From an uncultured Candidatus Pelagibacter sp. (GTDB taxonomy: Bacteria > Pseudomonadota > Alphaproteobacteria > Pelagibacterales > Pelagibacteraceae), in NCBI GenBank assembly GCA_905618915.1, contig CAJQTI010000036.1, positions 1 to 53,798 of the forward strand: DNA of 53,798 nucleotides, in the 5' to 3' direction. Of the stretch, positions 29,983-39,202 are shown piece by piece; positions within the stretch are counted from its first letter, which is position 1, and each line of letters begins with the position of its first letter. A program made the position numbers and the translations under genes. A model generated the notes under the pieces. It ran no database searches. It saw only the letters and a program-made list of their open reading frames with translations, and was not told where the DNA came from.

Positions 29983-30465
29983 TTAGTTAGCTTTAACAGT
30001 AACTGATCTTCTATTTTTAGACCAAGCTAAAGGACTAGATCCAGAATCTACCGGTCTTTCTTTACCATAACTTAATACAGAAATTCTATCTGAAGAAATT
30101 CCATAAGTCATTAAATAGTCTTTTGCTGAATTAGCTCTTCTTTCACCTAATGCTAAGTTGTACTCTCTTGTACCTCTTTCATCAGCGTGACCTTCTAAAA
30201 CAACGTTAATATCTGAATTTTTTCTTAACCATCCAGCTTGTTTTCTTAAAGTTTCTCTTGAAGCTGTTGTAAGTACAGTTTCATTAGTTGCGAAGAAAAC
30301 TCTATCCGGAACACCTTTAGCTAACTCTTTTACAGTATCTGTGCCCGTATAAGTGTCACCTTGCATTTGTCCTGATGTAGATGTTTTTTTTGTTGCACAA
30401 GCGGTTAATACTAAACTTGCTAATATAATTAGAAATGCATTTTTTAAAATTTTACTTAAGTTCAT
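29983..30465 (-). CDS. pal: Peptidoglycan-associated lipoprotein
   Basis: Outer-membrane lipoprotein that anchors Tol-Pal to peptidoglycan. It has 160 residues: lipoprotein signal with lipobox LTAC (Cys22), then a C-terminal OmpA-like domain with VVLEGHADERGTREYNLALGERRA, including the conserved Asp and Arg that bind diaminopimelate, and SYGKERP. A strong AAGGAG ribosome site lies five bases before the ATG. It is the last gene of tolQ-tolR-tolA-tolB-pal, followed by an intrinsic terminator. Confidence 0.96.
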   Translation of the reverse strand: MNLSKILKNAFLIILASLVLTACATKKTSTSGQMQGDTYTGTDTVKELAKGVPDRVFFATNETVLTTASRETLRKQAGWLRKNSDINVVLEGHADERGTREYNLALGERRANSAKDYLMTYGISSDRISVLSYGKERPVDSGSSPLAWSKNRRSVTVKAN

Positions 30466-30470
30466 TTTTG

Positions 30471-30476
30471 CTCCTT
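30471..30476 (-). promoter_or_regulatory. Strong Shine-Dalgarno of pal
   Basis: AAGGAG on the minus strand, five bases upstream of the pal ATG. Such a full consensus site is rare in this window, where most genes start without a visible Shine-Dalgarno; it fits the high expression expected of this abundant lipoprotein. Confidence 0.7.
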
Positions 30477-30550
30477 AATCCTTAATTGAATTACTTACTT
30501 TTTCACAACTAATTAGATGTTTCAAGTTAAAAAATCAAGTGATTTAAACG

Positions 30551-31891
30551 TTAATTGCTTAATAATGATGACCACGATGGGTCAGATGCATCCGTCTCAG
30601 TTTCAACCATCTTTTCATTATACCCTGTTAAATCAATAGACCACAATTTAGCTGAAAACCCCTCTCCTTTAGAGTTGGTCTTGGTCTCTCTATAAAAAAT
30701 AAGCACTCTTCCATTTGGAGACCATGATGGAGCTTCTTGATAAAAGTTCTCTGTCAACAGTCTTTCACCTTTTCCGTCTGTTCTCATTACTCCAATGTAA
30801 AATTTTCCTTTGTGAAGTTTGGTAAATGCAATTAAATCACCTCTTGGAGACCATACTGGAGTTCCATATAAACCATTTCCAAATGAAATTCTCTTAACGT
30901 TTTTTCCATTACTATCCATTACATAAATTTGCTGGTAACCACTTCTATCCGAATTAAAAGTAATTCTTTTTCCATCTGGTGAATAAGAGGGTGACGTATC
31001 AATTGATGGATGATTAGTAATTCTTTCAACAATTCTGTTTTCAAGATCCATTGTATATATATCAGAATTGCCATCTTTAGCAAAACTCATTATAATTTTT
31101 TTACCATCTGGGGAAAACCTTGGAGCAAATGTCATACCAGGAAAGTCTCCTACTACTTCTTGCATTCCAGTTTCTATATCAAGCAAATAAACTCTCGGTA
31201 AATTTCTAAAATAAGAAAGGTATGTAACCATCTGATTTGTTGGACTAAACCTTGGTGTTAAAACTAATTCATTTCCAAGTGTTAAATATTTATTATTAAA
31301 ACCATCTTGATCCATTATTGCTAATTTTTTTATTCTTTTAGTTTTAGGACCTTCTTCAGCAATATAAATTATTCTAGTATCAAAATAACCTTTTTCACCA
31401 GTCAAACGCTCATATACTTTATCTGTAATGATATGACCTACTCTTCTCCAGTTACTAGGAACAGTAGTAAATGCTAAAGCCATCATTTCTTTTCCAGCTA
31501 AAACATCCCACAATCTAAATTCTACTCTTAACTTTTCATCTACAAACGTAACCTTGCCTGTTACTAAAGCTTGTGCTTTAATTAAATTCCAATCCTCAAA
31601 CCTTGGTTTTAAATTAGCTACATCTGGCTCTTGAAGAAATGCATCTTTGTCTAGTGGATTAAATAGACCAGATTGTCTTAAATTATTTTCAACAATTATT
31701 GAAATTTCCGATCCAAGATCTTCTTGTTTTAAAATTTTTCTAAAATTTTCTTTTGATTTATTGTCTATTGATAAAGGGGATACAGCAACTGGTAGTGGAT
31801 TTAAATTTCCTCTAGTAATATCAACTTCAATTAAAGCAAAAGCTTTAGCAGGAATAATAACAAGTAATATAAATAAATATCTCAATAACAT
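30551..31891 (-). CDS. tolB: Tol-Pal system protein TolB
   Basis: Periplasmic beta-propeller protein that binds Pal and TolA. It has 446 residues with an N-terminal signal peptide (cleavage after about residue 19, FALIEVD), the alpha/beta N-terminal domain, and repeated PD40 blades such as [33 protein letters not shown] and [15 protein letters not shown]. It is separated from pal by an 85-base gap and from tolA by one base. Confidence 0.95.
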   Translation of the reverse strand: MLLRYLFILLVIIPAKAFALIEVDITRGNLNPLPVAVSPLSIDNKSKENFRKILKQEDLGSEISIIVENNLRQSGLFNPLDKDAFLQEPDVANLKPRFEDWNLIKAQALVTGKVTFVDEKLRVEFRLWDVLAGKEMMALAFTTVPSNWRRVGHIITDKVYERLTGEKGYFDTRIIYIAEEGPKTKRIKKLAIMDQDGFNNKYLTLGNELVLTPRFSPTNQMVTYLSYFRNLPRVYLLDIETGMQEVVGDFPGMTFAPRFSPDGKKIIMSFAKDGNSDIYTMDLENRIVERITNHPSIDTSPSYSPDGKRITFNSDRSGYQQIYVMDSNGKNVKRISFGNGLYGTPVWSPRGDLIAFTKLHKGKFYIGVMRTDGKGERLLTENFYQEAPSWSPNGRVLIFYRETKTNSKGEGFSAKLWSIDLTGYNEKMVETETDASDPSWSSLLSN

Positions 31892-31892
31892 T

Positions 31893-32702
31893 TTATCCTT
31901 CTAACATTTCTCTAGCATCAAAGTTTAGCTGCATATCTTTCCATCTTTCATAACCTGTACTAGGTACTCTAAGAGGTTGGCAAAGTTTTATAGCTCTTAA
32001 TGCACTTTCAGCTAATACTTTATAAAATCCTTGTCCAGGCCTATTCATTCTAGCATGATCAAGAATCTCAGTTTTTATAATAGAGCCATCTGGCTTTAAT
32101 TGTAACTTAATTCTAACTAATAAATCTTCGTTAAACGGTAACCCTAGAGGAATACTCCAGCATCCAAAAATTTGAGCTTTTAGAGCATCTTCCTCACTTA
32201 AGGTTAATCCAGCAAAATCCATTTCCTTATCTTGATCTTGAGTAACTTTATCTAGTTTTTTTGTTGTTTCTGCACTCTCAGTCTTAGATTTATCAATTAA
32301 TGCCGCAATACTATTGGTATCAAATAGTTCTTTTTTTTCAAATTCTGAAATTTGTTTAATTTCTGTCTCTACTTTTTCAGGGTTTTGTTTTTCATCTTTA
32401 ATTTTCTTTATTTTTTCTATTTTTTCATCCGGCAATGGAATGGCATCTGGCTTTTGTTTTTTTATTTTTTTTGGAGGTGCCTGTTCAGAAACTAATTTTT
32501 TTTCTTTTTCTTTTACTTTTTCAATTATTTTTTTTGCCTTAGGAGCAAAAGGAATATTAGTTTTGTCTGTGATTTGAATGAGCTCAACAGATATAATTGG
32601 GGGTAAATCAATTGGTTTTTTTGAAAGAAAAGGCAGGCTCATAGCTGTAATTATCACAAGAAATATATGAAGCCCAAAAGAAATAAAGATATTTCTATTC
32701 AC
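31893..32702 (-). CDS. tolA: TolA-like inner-membrane energy transducer
   Basis: A 269-residue protein with one N-terminal membrane helix (about 5-23), a Lys/Glu/Pro-rich periplasmic spacer (about 48-160) and a compact C-terminal domain with repeated LK-P-D-G pattern ([17 protein letters not shown]) resembling the TolA/TonB C terminus. Position between tolR and tolB assigns it as TolA, although sequence identity in this protein is always low. The spacer is much shorter than in E. coli TolA (421 aa), which may reflect a thin periplasm in very small cells. Confidence 0.82.
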   Translation of the reverse strand: MNRNIFISFGLHIFLVIITAMSLPFLSKKPIDLPPIISVELIQITDKTNIPFAPKAKKIIEKVKEKEKKLVSEQAPPKKIKKQKPDAIPLPDEKIEKIKKIKDEKQNPEKVETEIKQISEFEKKELFDTNSIAALIDKSKTESAETTKKLDKVTQDQDKEMDFAGLTLSEEDALKAQIFGCWSIPLGLPFNEDLLVRIKLQLKPDGSIIKTEILDHARMNRPGQGFYKVLAESALRAIKLCQPLRVPSTGYERWKDMQLNFDAREMLEG

Positions 32703-32707
32703 TTTAA

Positions 32708-33124
32708 CTACCTCTCTTTATAGGGCTCAGAAATTAATGCTACTTTTGTAAAGCCAGAACCAGACAGCATTCCCATTATTTCTAAAACTCTACCATAGTT
32801 TATTGATTTGTCTCCTCGAACATAAATTCTAGTGTCTGTTCTATTTTTAGATACAGCTAAAATCTTTGCAATAATTTTATCATACTCAACTTTAGATTCT
32901 TGAATAAATATTTCACCTTTGGAATTTATAGATAATGTTAATGGCTCTAATTCTTCGGGTAATGAGTCTGCGGAGCTTTCTGGTAAATCAACTTGTATTC
33001 CAACTGTCAATAATGGCGCTGTTACCATAAATATAATTAATAATACCAACATTACATCCACAAAAGGAGTAACATTTATTTCACTCATAGGTTCTTTGGA
33101 TGAACGATTGAGTTTAAAAGCCAT
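32708..33124 (-). CDS. tolR: TolR (ExbD/TolR family)
   Basis: Proton-channel subunit of the Tol motor. It has 138 residues with an EINVTPFVDVMLVLLIIFMVTAP membrane segment, whose first part holds the essential aspartate (D23), followed by a periplasmic domain. It sits one base after tolQ and five bases before tolA. Confidence 0.93.
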   Translation of the reverse strand: MAFKLNRSSKEPMSEINVTPFVDVMLVLLIIFMVTAPLLTVGIQVDLPESSADSLPEELEPLTLSINSKGEIFIQESKVEYDKIIAKILAVSKNRTDTRIYVRGDKSINYGRVLEIMGMLSGSGFTKVALISEPYKER

Positions 33125-33125
33125 T

Positions 33126-33800
33126 TTATATTATTGATAAAAATCTTTTAGAAAAATTTTCTAATCTTTGTGAATATTTTTTTGAATCGTTATTAAATTT
33201 ATTATAAGCAACAACTGCAGGTATCGCAGCCAATAATCCAAGAGCAGTTGCAAATAACGCTTCTGCTATTCCTGGCGCCACAATCGCTAAACTTGTATTT
33301 CTTGAGATTGCTATAGATTGAAATGAGTTCATTATTCCCCATACAGTTCCAAACAAACCTATAAAAGGTGCTGTTGAACCAACTGTTGCCAAAAATGTAA
33401 AGCCTTTATCTATTTTTGAAATCTGTTTTTCAATATTAACCTCAAGTATGCTTGCCATTCTTTCATTTAGGTTGGTTTTACTTTTGGCTTTTAATAAACT
33501 TTGCATAGTATCTTTAAACAATGAGGCTGTTGGGTTCTCTACATCAGCTGGCAAACTATTATAAAAAGTTTCTGCCGATTTTGATTTCCAAAATTTTTCT
33601 TCAAATTCCTCAGATTCTAGATTGATTTTTTTAAATAACCTAAGTTTTTCAATAATGACTGCCCACGAGTATATAGAGCAACCAATCAACATAAGTATCA
33701 CTGACTTTACAACAAAGTCTGCTCTTAAAAATAAACTCCACAAAGAAAAATCGGTATTTGAGGCAAGGCCTACTGCTTGAGATGTAATATCAGCTTCCAT
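33126..33800 (-). CDS. tolQ: TolQ (MotA/TolQ/ExbB family)
   Basis: Proton-channel subunit with three transmembrane helices. It has 224 residues; helix 1 near 27-48, and the paired helices near 135-155 and 175-195 that contain TVGSTAPFIGLFGTVWGIM and ALGLLAAIPAVVAYN. It is the first tol gene; ybgC and ruvAB, which commonly precede it in proteobacteria, are absent, and the gene before it is the RuvC-like resolvase. Confidence 0.95.
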   Translation of the reverse strand: MEADITSQAVGLASNTDFSLWSLFLRADFVVKSVILMLIGCSIYSWAVIIEKLRLFKKINLESEEFEEKFWKSKSAETFYNSLPADVENPTASLFKDTMQSLLKAKSKTNLNERMASILEVNIEKQISKIDKGFTFLATVGSTAPFIGLFGTVWGIMNSFQSIAISRNTSLAIVAPGIAEALFATALGLLAAIPAVVAYNKFNNDSKKYSQRLENFSKRFLSII

Positions 33801-33853
33801 ATTTAAGGTTTCACACTTAAATGTGTCATGAATTTGACTTTTAAAGTCTTTAT

Positions 33854-34348
33854 TTATTCTTCTAGTTTGTAGGTTTCATAATAAAAGCTAGCTATTAATA
33901 TTGCATCAGCTTTATTTGAGTCTTTTTTTCTAGATAATTCTGATGAAAAATAAGGAAATACCTCTATTGCTTTTGTTCTACTAGCGTCTTTTTCTGAATT
34001 AATAAGATTAAAATACTTTTTCCATTTTGTTGGTCTTACAAAATACATGGGTAATTGCATTGCAGAACAAATTCCTTTTAAAATACCAAATGATTGTCCA
34101 AAATTAAACATACTAGTAACGCCTTGACCTGGCATAGCTGATACTTGTTCAATTATAACTTTGATATCTTCCTTTTTTATATCTTTAATTCTTAAAGAAA
34201 TTTCATAATAAATTTGAGCACCATTAACTTGTTTTTTATTTTTTTTTCCTTCTGGCATATTTGGCATTTCAATAACATCAATTATTTTACCATCTTGAAA
34301 AAAACAAATAGAGCCTGTTATTCCTGGATCTATTCCAATAATAAGCAT
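33854..34348 (-). CDS. RuvC-fold Holliday-junction resolvase, phage-like branch
   Basis: A 164-residue RNase H-fold nuclease occupying the usual ruvC position next to yebC. Acidic catalytic candidates are D7 (IIGIDPGITGS), E67 (VIIEQVSAM), D143 and D148 (KKDSNKADAILIA). The central motif TSMFNFGQSFGILKGI and the RPTKWKKYF segment resemble RuvC-like resolvases of bacteriophages rather than the standard bacterial RuvC motif (HKNxxSALKLGQARG). It probably cuts branched DNA; whether it works with RuvAB is unknown, since neither is encoded here. It is coupled to yebC by a one-base overlap. Confidence 0.8.
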   Translation of the reverse strand: MLIIGIDPGITGSICFFQDGKIIDVIEMPNMPEGKKNKKQVNGAQIYYEISLRIKDIKKEDIKVIIEQVSAMPGQGVTSMFNFGQSFGILKGICSAMQLPMYFVRPTKWKKYFNLINSEKDASRTKAIEVFPYFSSELSRKKDSNKADAILIASFYYETYKLEE

Positions 34349-35073
34349 TAACTATTATTAAAATTTATGTTTGAATAAACACTTTGAACATCATCATCAT
34401 CTTCTAATGTTTCTAAAAACTCTATTGCAGCTTCCACTTTATTTTTTTCAACATCTACACTATTTAAGGGAACCCATTCAATCTCTGTTGAAATAAAATT
34501 TACAATTGTTTTTTCTAAATTTTTTTTTACATTATAAATTTCGTTTATAGGACATTGAATTTCATGAAATTCATCATTTGAAATACACTCATCTGCACCA
34601 GATTCAATTGCTAGTTCAAAAATTTGTTCATCTGAGATTTCTTTTTTATCAATTTTAATAATCCCTAACTGATTAAAGTTATGTGAAGCAGAACCCTGGG
34701 TCCCTAAATTACCACCACTTTTTACAAATATGGATCTAACATTGGAAGCTGTTCTGTTTTTATTGTCGGTTAACGCTTCTACAATTACTGCTATTTTATC
34801 TGGACCAAACCCTTCATATCTTAAATTTTCATAATTTGTTTCTGAGTTAGCAGAAGATTTGGCAATAGCTCTTTCAATATTATCTTTTGGCATGTTGGCT
34901 GACTTTGCTGCTTGAATTGCAGACCTAAGTCTTGGATTCATCGCAGGATCTTTATCACCTAGTTTTGCTGCTACACTTATCTCTTTAGATAATTTTGAAA
35001 ATACTTTAGATCTTTGTTTATCTGCTTTTCCTTTAGAGTGTTTTATACTTGCCCATTTTGAGTGACCCGACAT
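34348..35073 (-). CDS. yebC: YebC/TACO1-family protein
   Basis: Conserved 241-residue protein that acts at the ribosome or as a DNA-binding regulator in different bacteria. MSGHSKWASIKHSKGKADKQ at the N terminus, NMPKDNIERAI near residue 75, and GGNLGTQGSASHNF near 130 are hallmark segments. It neighbours the RuvC-like gene, as yebC does ruvC in most proteobacteria. Confidence 0.96.
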   Translation of the reverse strand: MSGHSKWASIKHSKGKADKQRSKVFSKLSKEISVAAKLGDKDPAMNPRLRSAIQAAKSANMPKDNIERAIAKSSANSETNYENLRYEGFGPDKIAVIVEALTDNKNRTASNVRSIFVKSGGNLGTQGSASHNFNQLGIIKIDKKEISDEQIFELAIESGADECISNDEFHEIQCPINEIYNVKKNLEKTIVNFISTEIEWVPLNSVDVEKNKVEAAIEFLETLEDDDDVQSVYSNINFNNS

Positions 35074-35078
35074 AATAA

Positions 35079-35885
35079 TTATTGAGAATTTTTTAATTCT
35101 CCTCCATATATAAAATTTTCTACATTTTTTGCTAACCCTGTTTCTATATCACATTCAACAATCACACCACACAAACTAGCTTCGCCAATTGCTGGAAAGT
35201 GCTTTGTAGACTTTTTTTTTAAAAACCTATTAATTGAATTATCTTTATTCATTCCAATAACTGAATCGTAGTCGCCACACATTCCCGCATCTGTTTGATA
35301 AGCGGTGCCACCTTTTAATACTCTCGTATCATTTGTTGGAATATGTGTGTGAGTTCCAACAACCAAAGTCGCTTTTCCATCAAAAAAATGACCCATAGCT
35401 GCCTTTTCACTTGTTATTTCTCCATGAAAATCGACTAATAGAAAATCATAATCTTCTTTAAGCTTATATCTTTTCATAAATTTTTCAGCTGCTTCAAATA
35501 CATCTTCACATTTCTTCATAAAAACATTTCCCATCAAATTAAGCACCCCTACTCTCATCTCATTTTTAGCAGTAAATATTCCAAAGCCTTTTCCTGGAGA
35601 TGGTTCAAATAAATTTTTAGGTCTAAGAAGTCGATTTTCTTTTTCAATATGAGACATCGTTTCTTTCTGATCCCACACATGATTGCCCGTTGTAATAACA
35701 TCTACACCACAATTAAAAAAATCTTTACATATTTCCTCTGTAAGACCAACGCCTGAGTCAGCTGCATTCTCACCATTAACAACTACGAAATCGATTTTTT
35801 CATCTTTAATTTTTGATAGTAAATTATTCAAAACCATCGACCGTCCTGAAATTCCAACTACATCACCTAAGAAAAGTATTTTCAT
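35079..35885 (-). CDS. YmdB-family metallophosphoesterase (TIGR00282 type)
   Basis: A 268-residue calcineurin-like phosphoesterase related to YmdB, which hydrolyses 2',3'-cyclic nucleotides. Metal ligands are visible: FLGDVVG at the N terminus, NGENAADSG near residue 38, TTGNHVWD near 65, and GTHTHIPTND near 177. The physiological substrate in alphaproteobacteria is uncertain. It overlaps the preceding cyclo-ligase gene by four bases. Confidence 0.88.
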   Translation of the reverse strand: MKILFLGDVVGISGRSMVLNNLLSKIKDEKIDFVVVNGENAADSGVGLTEEICKDFFNCGVDVITTGNHVWDQKETMSHIEKENRLLRPKNLFEPSPGKGFGIFTAKNEMRVGVLNLMGNVFMKKCEDVFEAAEKFMKRYKLKEDYDFLLVDFHGEITSEKAAMGHFFDGKATLVVGTHTHIPTNDTRVLKGGTAYQTDAGMCGDYDSVIGMNKDNSINRFLKKKSTKHFPAIGEASLCGVIVECDIETGLAKNVENFIYGGELKNSQ

Positions 35886-36427
35886 TTTATAGTATGTTTA
35901 TTTGTTACAATATAATCTAATTTTTGATCATACATATTAGTTGGCACTTTATCAATTTCTTGAATTGAAAAAGCTAAACCTATCTTTATGATATTTTTTT
36001 TTTTTGATAATTTTTTAATTAATCTATCGTAGTATCCACCACCATATCCAAGTCTGTTCAAATTTTTGTCAAATGCTACCAGGGGAATTAATAAAACATC
36101 AGGGTAAACTATATTTTTGTTTTCTGGTTCAGGTATCCCATATTTATTTATTTTTAAAGGCTCAGAAAATGACCATGAATAAAAATCCATTTGAAAGTTT
36201 TTCTTAATTATGGGCAAAGAAATATTAAATTTATTCTTTTTAAATTTTCTTAACAGTGTCAAGTCATCTATCTCAAAGTTTACCGGATAATATCCACCTA
36301 TAATCTTATTAGTTATTTTTTCTCTTTTAATAATTTTTATGATTTGATTAAAGTTGAGCTGAATATTTTTTGTATTAAATTTTTGCCTAACTTTAAGAAT
36401 TTTCTTTCTTAATTTAGACTTTAACAC
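35882..36427 (-). CDS. 5-formyltetrahydrofolate cyclo-ligase
   Basis: Returns 5-formyl-THF to the one-carbon pool as 5,10-methenyl-THF. It has 181 residues; the C-terminal RLGYGGGYYDRLI motif is diagnostic and the N-terminal SKLRKKILKVR start is typical. It lies four bases after zapA, the same association (zapA-ygfA) seen in many proteobacteria, where 6S RNA normally lies between the two. Here there is no space for 6S RNA. Confidence 0.9.
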   Translation of the reverse strand: MLKSKLRKKILKVRQKFNTKNIQLNFNQIIKIIKREKITNKIIGGYYPVNFEIDDLTLLRKFKKNKFNISLPIIKKNFQMDFYSWSFSEPLKINKYGIPEPENKNIVYPDVLLIPLVAFDKNLNRLGYGGGYYDRLIKKLSKKKNIIKIGLAFSIQEIDKVPTNMYDQKLDYIVTNKHTIK

Positions 36428-36431
36428 AAAT

Positions 36432-36878
36432 CTACTGAACTGGATTTTCTAAATTTGCTTTTTCAACAAAATTTTCAATTTCATCTGCAGCTGCTTCGAT
36501 TATTTTTTCATAATCTTCTTTATTTTTTTCTATTTCTATTTTAAAATCTTCGTGGTCTTGTTGTAATTCCTTCATTTCTTCTTCTTTTTTATCCCTGTAA
36601 TCATAAACTAATGATTTTAATTCTCTAAATTTATTTGATAAATTCTGTAACTCAGTTTTTTTTTGTTCTATTTTTTTTTTAGTTTCAAAATATTCATCCA
36701 TTATTTGAACTGAAGTGATCAATAGAAGTTTATTTTCCCCTATGTTTCCTAGGTCATTCTTTAAATTGTTAAATTTTTCATTAATATGAGTTAACAATTC
36801 CTCTAAATGCTCTTCTTGTCCATCATCACAAGATAGAAGAAATTCTTTGCCATTAAATTTAATATTTACATTTGCCAT
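36432..36878 (-). CDS. zapA: Cell division protein ZapA
   Basis: Z-ring-associated protein that bundles FtsZ. It has 148 residues: an N-terminal globular beta-alpha domain (FNGKEFLLSCDDGQEEHLEEL, positions about 8-28) and a long coiled coil (60-140). It overlaps the upstream coiled-coil gene by 13 bases, suggesting coexpression. It is longer at the C terminus than E. coli ZapA (109 aa). Confidence 0.88.
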   Translation of the reverse strand: MANVNIKFNGKEFLLSCDDGQEEHLEELLTHINEKFNNLKNDLGNIGENKLLLITSVQIMDEYFETKKKIEQKKTELQNLSNKFRELKSLVYDYRDKKEEEMKELQQDHEDFKIEIEKNKEDYEKIIEAAADEIENFVEKANLENPVQ

Positions 36879-37189
36879 TTATCTATTTCTTCTAATAAAG
36901 TATCTGTTTCTTGATTTAATTCATCTATTTTTTCTGAAAATTCTGTTTCTTTTTTTTGTTCGTCTATTTTTTGCTTATTAATATCTTCTAATTTTTGATT
37001 AAGAGCTTTGTATTTACTTTCTAAATTTTGATATTTTTCTTCTATCTGTTTTTTTTCAATTTCTAATTGATTTTTTTGAATGTTTAAGTTTTCTAAATTA
37101 GACTTTAACGTTGGGTTTTGTAAATTTAAACTCCTCAATTTATTAAGTGCAAAACTAAGCTTTTTTTCTTTTTCACTGTCTGTTTTCAT
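36866..37189 (-). CDS. Small coiled-coil protein, possible ZapA partner (ZauP-like)
   Basis: A 107-residue protein that is almost entirely heptad-patterned coiled coil (about 30-105), rich in Lys, Glu, Gln and Asn, without signal peptide or membrane helix. I do not recognise a catalytic motif. In Caulobacter a coiled-coil protein (ZauP) encoded with zapA works with ZapA at the Z-ring; the identical position and the 13-base overlap make this a plausible equivalent, but sequence similarity cannot be judged in such low-complexity sequence. Confidence 0.65.
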   Translation of the reverse strand: MKTDSEKEKKLSFALNKLRSLNLQNPTLKSNLENLNIQKNQLEIEKKQIEEKYQNLESKYKALNQKLEDINKQKIDEQKKETEFSEKIDELNQETDTLLEEIDKWQM

Positions 37190-37241
37190 ATATATATATT
37201 TATATTATTAAATTGAGTCTTCTTAGTCTAGATAGGATATT

Positions 37242-39200
37242 TTGAACAAATTACATAAAGATTTATCAAACGCAATAAGGTTTTTATCGATAGATGCTGT
37301 ACAAAAAGCAAATTCGGGCCATCCTGGGATGCCAATGGGTATGGCAGATGTAGCAACAGTTTTATTTAAGGATTTTCTTAGATTTAATCCAAAAAATCCA
37401 AACTGGCTAAATAGAGATAGATTTGTTTTATCTGCTGGTCATGGATCTATGCTTCTTTACTCTTTATTACATTTAACTGGGTACAAAAGTATTTCCTTGA
37501 ATGATATTAAAAATTTTAGACAATTAAAATCAATTTGTGCGGGTCACCCTGAATATCACCCTGGTACTGGTATTGAAACGACGACGGGTCCCCTTGGGCA
37601 AGGAGTTGCTAATTCAGTTGGGTTTGCTATTGCAGAAGAAATTTTAAAAAAAAAACTAGGTAAAGAAATAATAAATCATAAAACTTATGTTTTAGCTGGA
37701 GACGGATGTTTAATGGAAGGTATTAGCCATGAAGCAATGAGTTTAGCAGGACACTTAAAGTTAAAGAATCTAGTTATGCTTTTTGACAATAACTCAATAT
37801 CAATTGATGGACCAACTAGTTTGGCAGTTTCAGATAATTTCAAAAAGAGATTTGAAAGTTATGGTTGGGATTACATACTGATTAATGGTCATAATGAAAA
37901 AGAAATTTTTGCTGCATTAAAAAAAGTTCAAAATGCAAAAAGACCGACTGTTATTTCATGTAAAACAAAAATTGGGTATGGCTCACCTAATAAATCTGGC
38001 AAAGCCTCTTCGCACGGTAGTCCAATTGGCTTAGATGAAATCGAATTAGTTAGAAAGAGTTTAGATTGGAAATATAAACCTTTTGAAATTCCTAAAAGTA
38101 TTTTAAATGAATGGAGAAAAATTGGTAACAAGGGTGCAAAACTAGATTCTACATGGAATAAAATTTATAAAAGAAAAAAAAATTTAGTAGATAAAGTCTT
38201 TAAAAATAATTTCTCTAAAGCTTTAAAAAATGAGAAGCAAAATTCTCTTAAAGAAAACAAAAGTCTAGCCTCAAGAAAAGCTTCTGAGTTAACCCTTAAT
38301 GCTCTTACGAAAGAAAATAATACATTAATTGGTGGTTCAGCTGACTTAGCGGGATCTAATAACACCAAAACCAAACATCATAATGCTATTAACTGTGATA
38401 ATTTTAATGGTGATTATATTCATTACGGCGTTAGAGAGCATGCAATGTCTGGAATAATGAATGGACTTGCACTTCATAGCAAATTTATTCCATACGGTGG
38501 AACTTTTTTAATATTTTCTGATTATTGCAAACCTTCCATTCGCTTATCTGCTTTGATGCAACAACGTGTTATTTATGTGATGACCCACGACTCAATTGGC
38601 TTAGGGGAAGATGGACCAACACACCAACCAATAGAACAACTATCTGGATTAAGATCTATTCCTAATTTAAATGTTTTTAGACCAGCAGACAGAATGGAAA
38701 CTATCGAATGTTGGGAATTAGCATTAAAAAACTCGAGGACACCAAGTGTGTTATCTTTAACTAGACAAAATCTTGAACCTTTTAGAAAAAAATATTCAAA
38801 TATAAACAAATGTTCTTTAGGTGCTTATGAAGTTTTAAGAACTAATAAAAAAATTAATTTAACAATATTTGCTAGTGGTTCTGAGGTTAATTTGGCAATT
38901 GAAACTAGCCATAAATTAGCCAAAGATAAGATATACTCTAAAGTTGTGTCAGTACCATGCCAAGATATTTTTGATTTACAGTCAAAATCATATAAGACAA
39001 AAATCCTTAATGAAGCTAAATTTAAAATATCTATTGAAGCTGCTTCAACAGATTGTTGGAAAAAATATATTGGAACTGAAGGCCTAGCTTTTGGAATAGA
39101 TACATTTGGTAAAAGTGCACCATACAAAGAAATTTATAAATATTTTGGATTAACAGTTCAGAATATTTCACAAAAAACTAAGAAACTAATAAAGAATTAA
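37242..39200 (+). CDS. tkt: Transketolase
   Basis: Thiamine-diphosphate enzyme moving two-carbon units between pentose and hexose phosphates. It has 652 residues from a TTG start; the next residues NKLHKDLSNAIRFLSIDAV match transketolase N termini and no nearby ATG fits. Seen: ANSGHPGMPMG, GPLGQGVANSVG, the ThDP motif GDGCLMEGISHEA to NNSISIDG, and the C-terminal YGVREHAMSGIMNG and HDSIGLGEDGPTHQP. It leads the operon tkt-gap-pgk-fba-thiE-efp-suhB, with two bases to gap. Confidence 0.96.
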   Translation: MNKLHKDLSNAIRFLSIDAVQKANSGHPGMPMGMADVATVLFKDFLRFNPKNPNWLNRDRFVLSAGHGSMLLYSLLHLTGYKSISLNDIKNFRQLKSICAGHPEYHPGTGIETTTGPLGQGVANSVGFAIAEEILKKKLGKEIINHKTYVLAGDGCLMEGISHEAMSLAGHLKLKNLVMLFDNNSISIDGPTSLAVSDNFKKRFESYGWDYILINGHNEKEIFAALKKVQNAKRPTVISCKTKIGYGSPNKSGKASSHGSPIGLDEIELVRKSLDWKYKPFEIPKSILNEWRKIGNKGAKLDSTWNKIYKRKKNLVDKVFKNNFSKALKNEKQNSLKENKSLASRKASELTLNALTKENNTLIGGSADLAGSNNTKTKHHNAINCDNFNGDYIHYGVREHAMSGIMNGLALHSKFIPYGGTFLIFSDYCKPSIRLSALMQQRVIYVMTHDSIGLGEDGPTHQPIEQLSGLRSIPNLNVFRPADRMETIECWELALKNSRTPSVLSLTRQNLEPFRKKYSNINKCSLGAYEVLRTNKKINLTIFASGSEVNLAIETSHKLAKDKIYSKVVSVPCQDIFDLQSKSYKTKILNEAKFKISIEAASTDCWKKYIGTEGLAFGIDTFGKSAPYKEIYKYFGLTVQNISQKTKKLIKN

Positions 39201-39202
39201 GT

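Noticed and set aside
33801..33853. Terminator between the RuvC-like gene and tolQ
   Set aside because: GACTTTTAAAGTC is a small palindrome, but it has no following T run and only a 5-bp stem.
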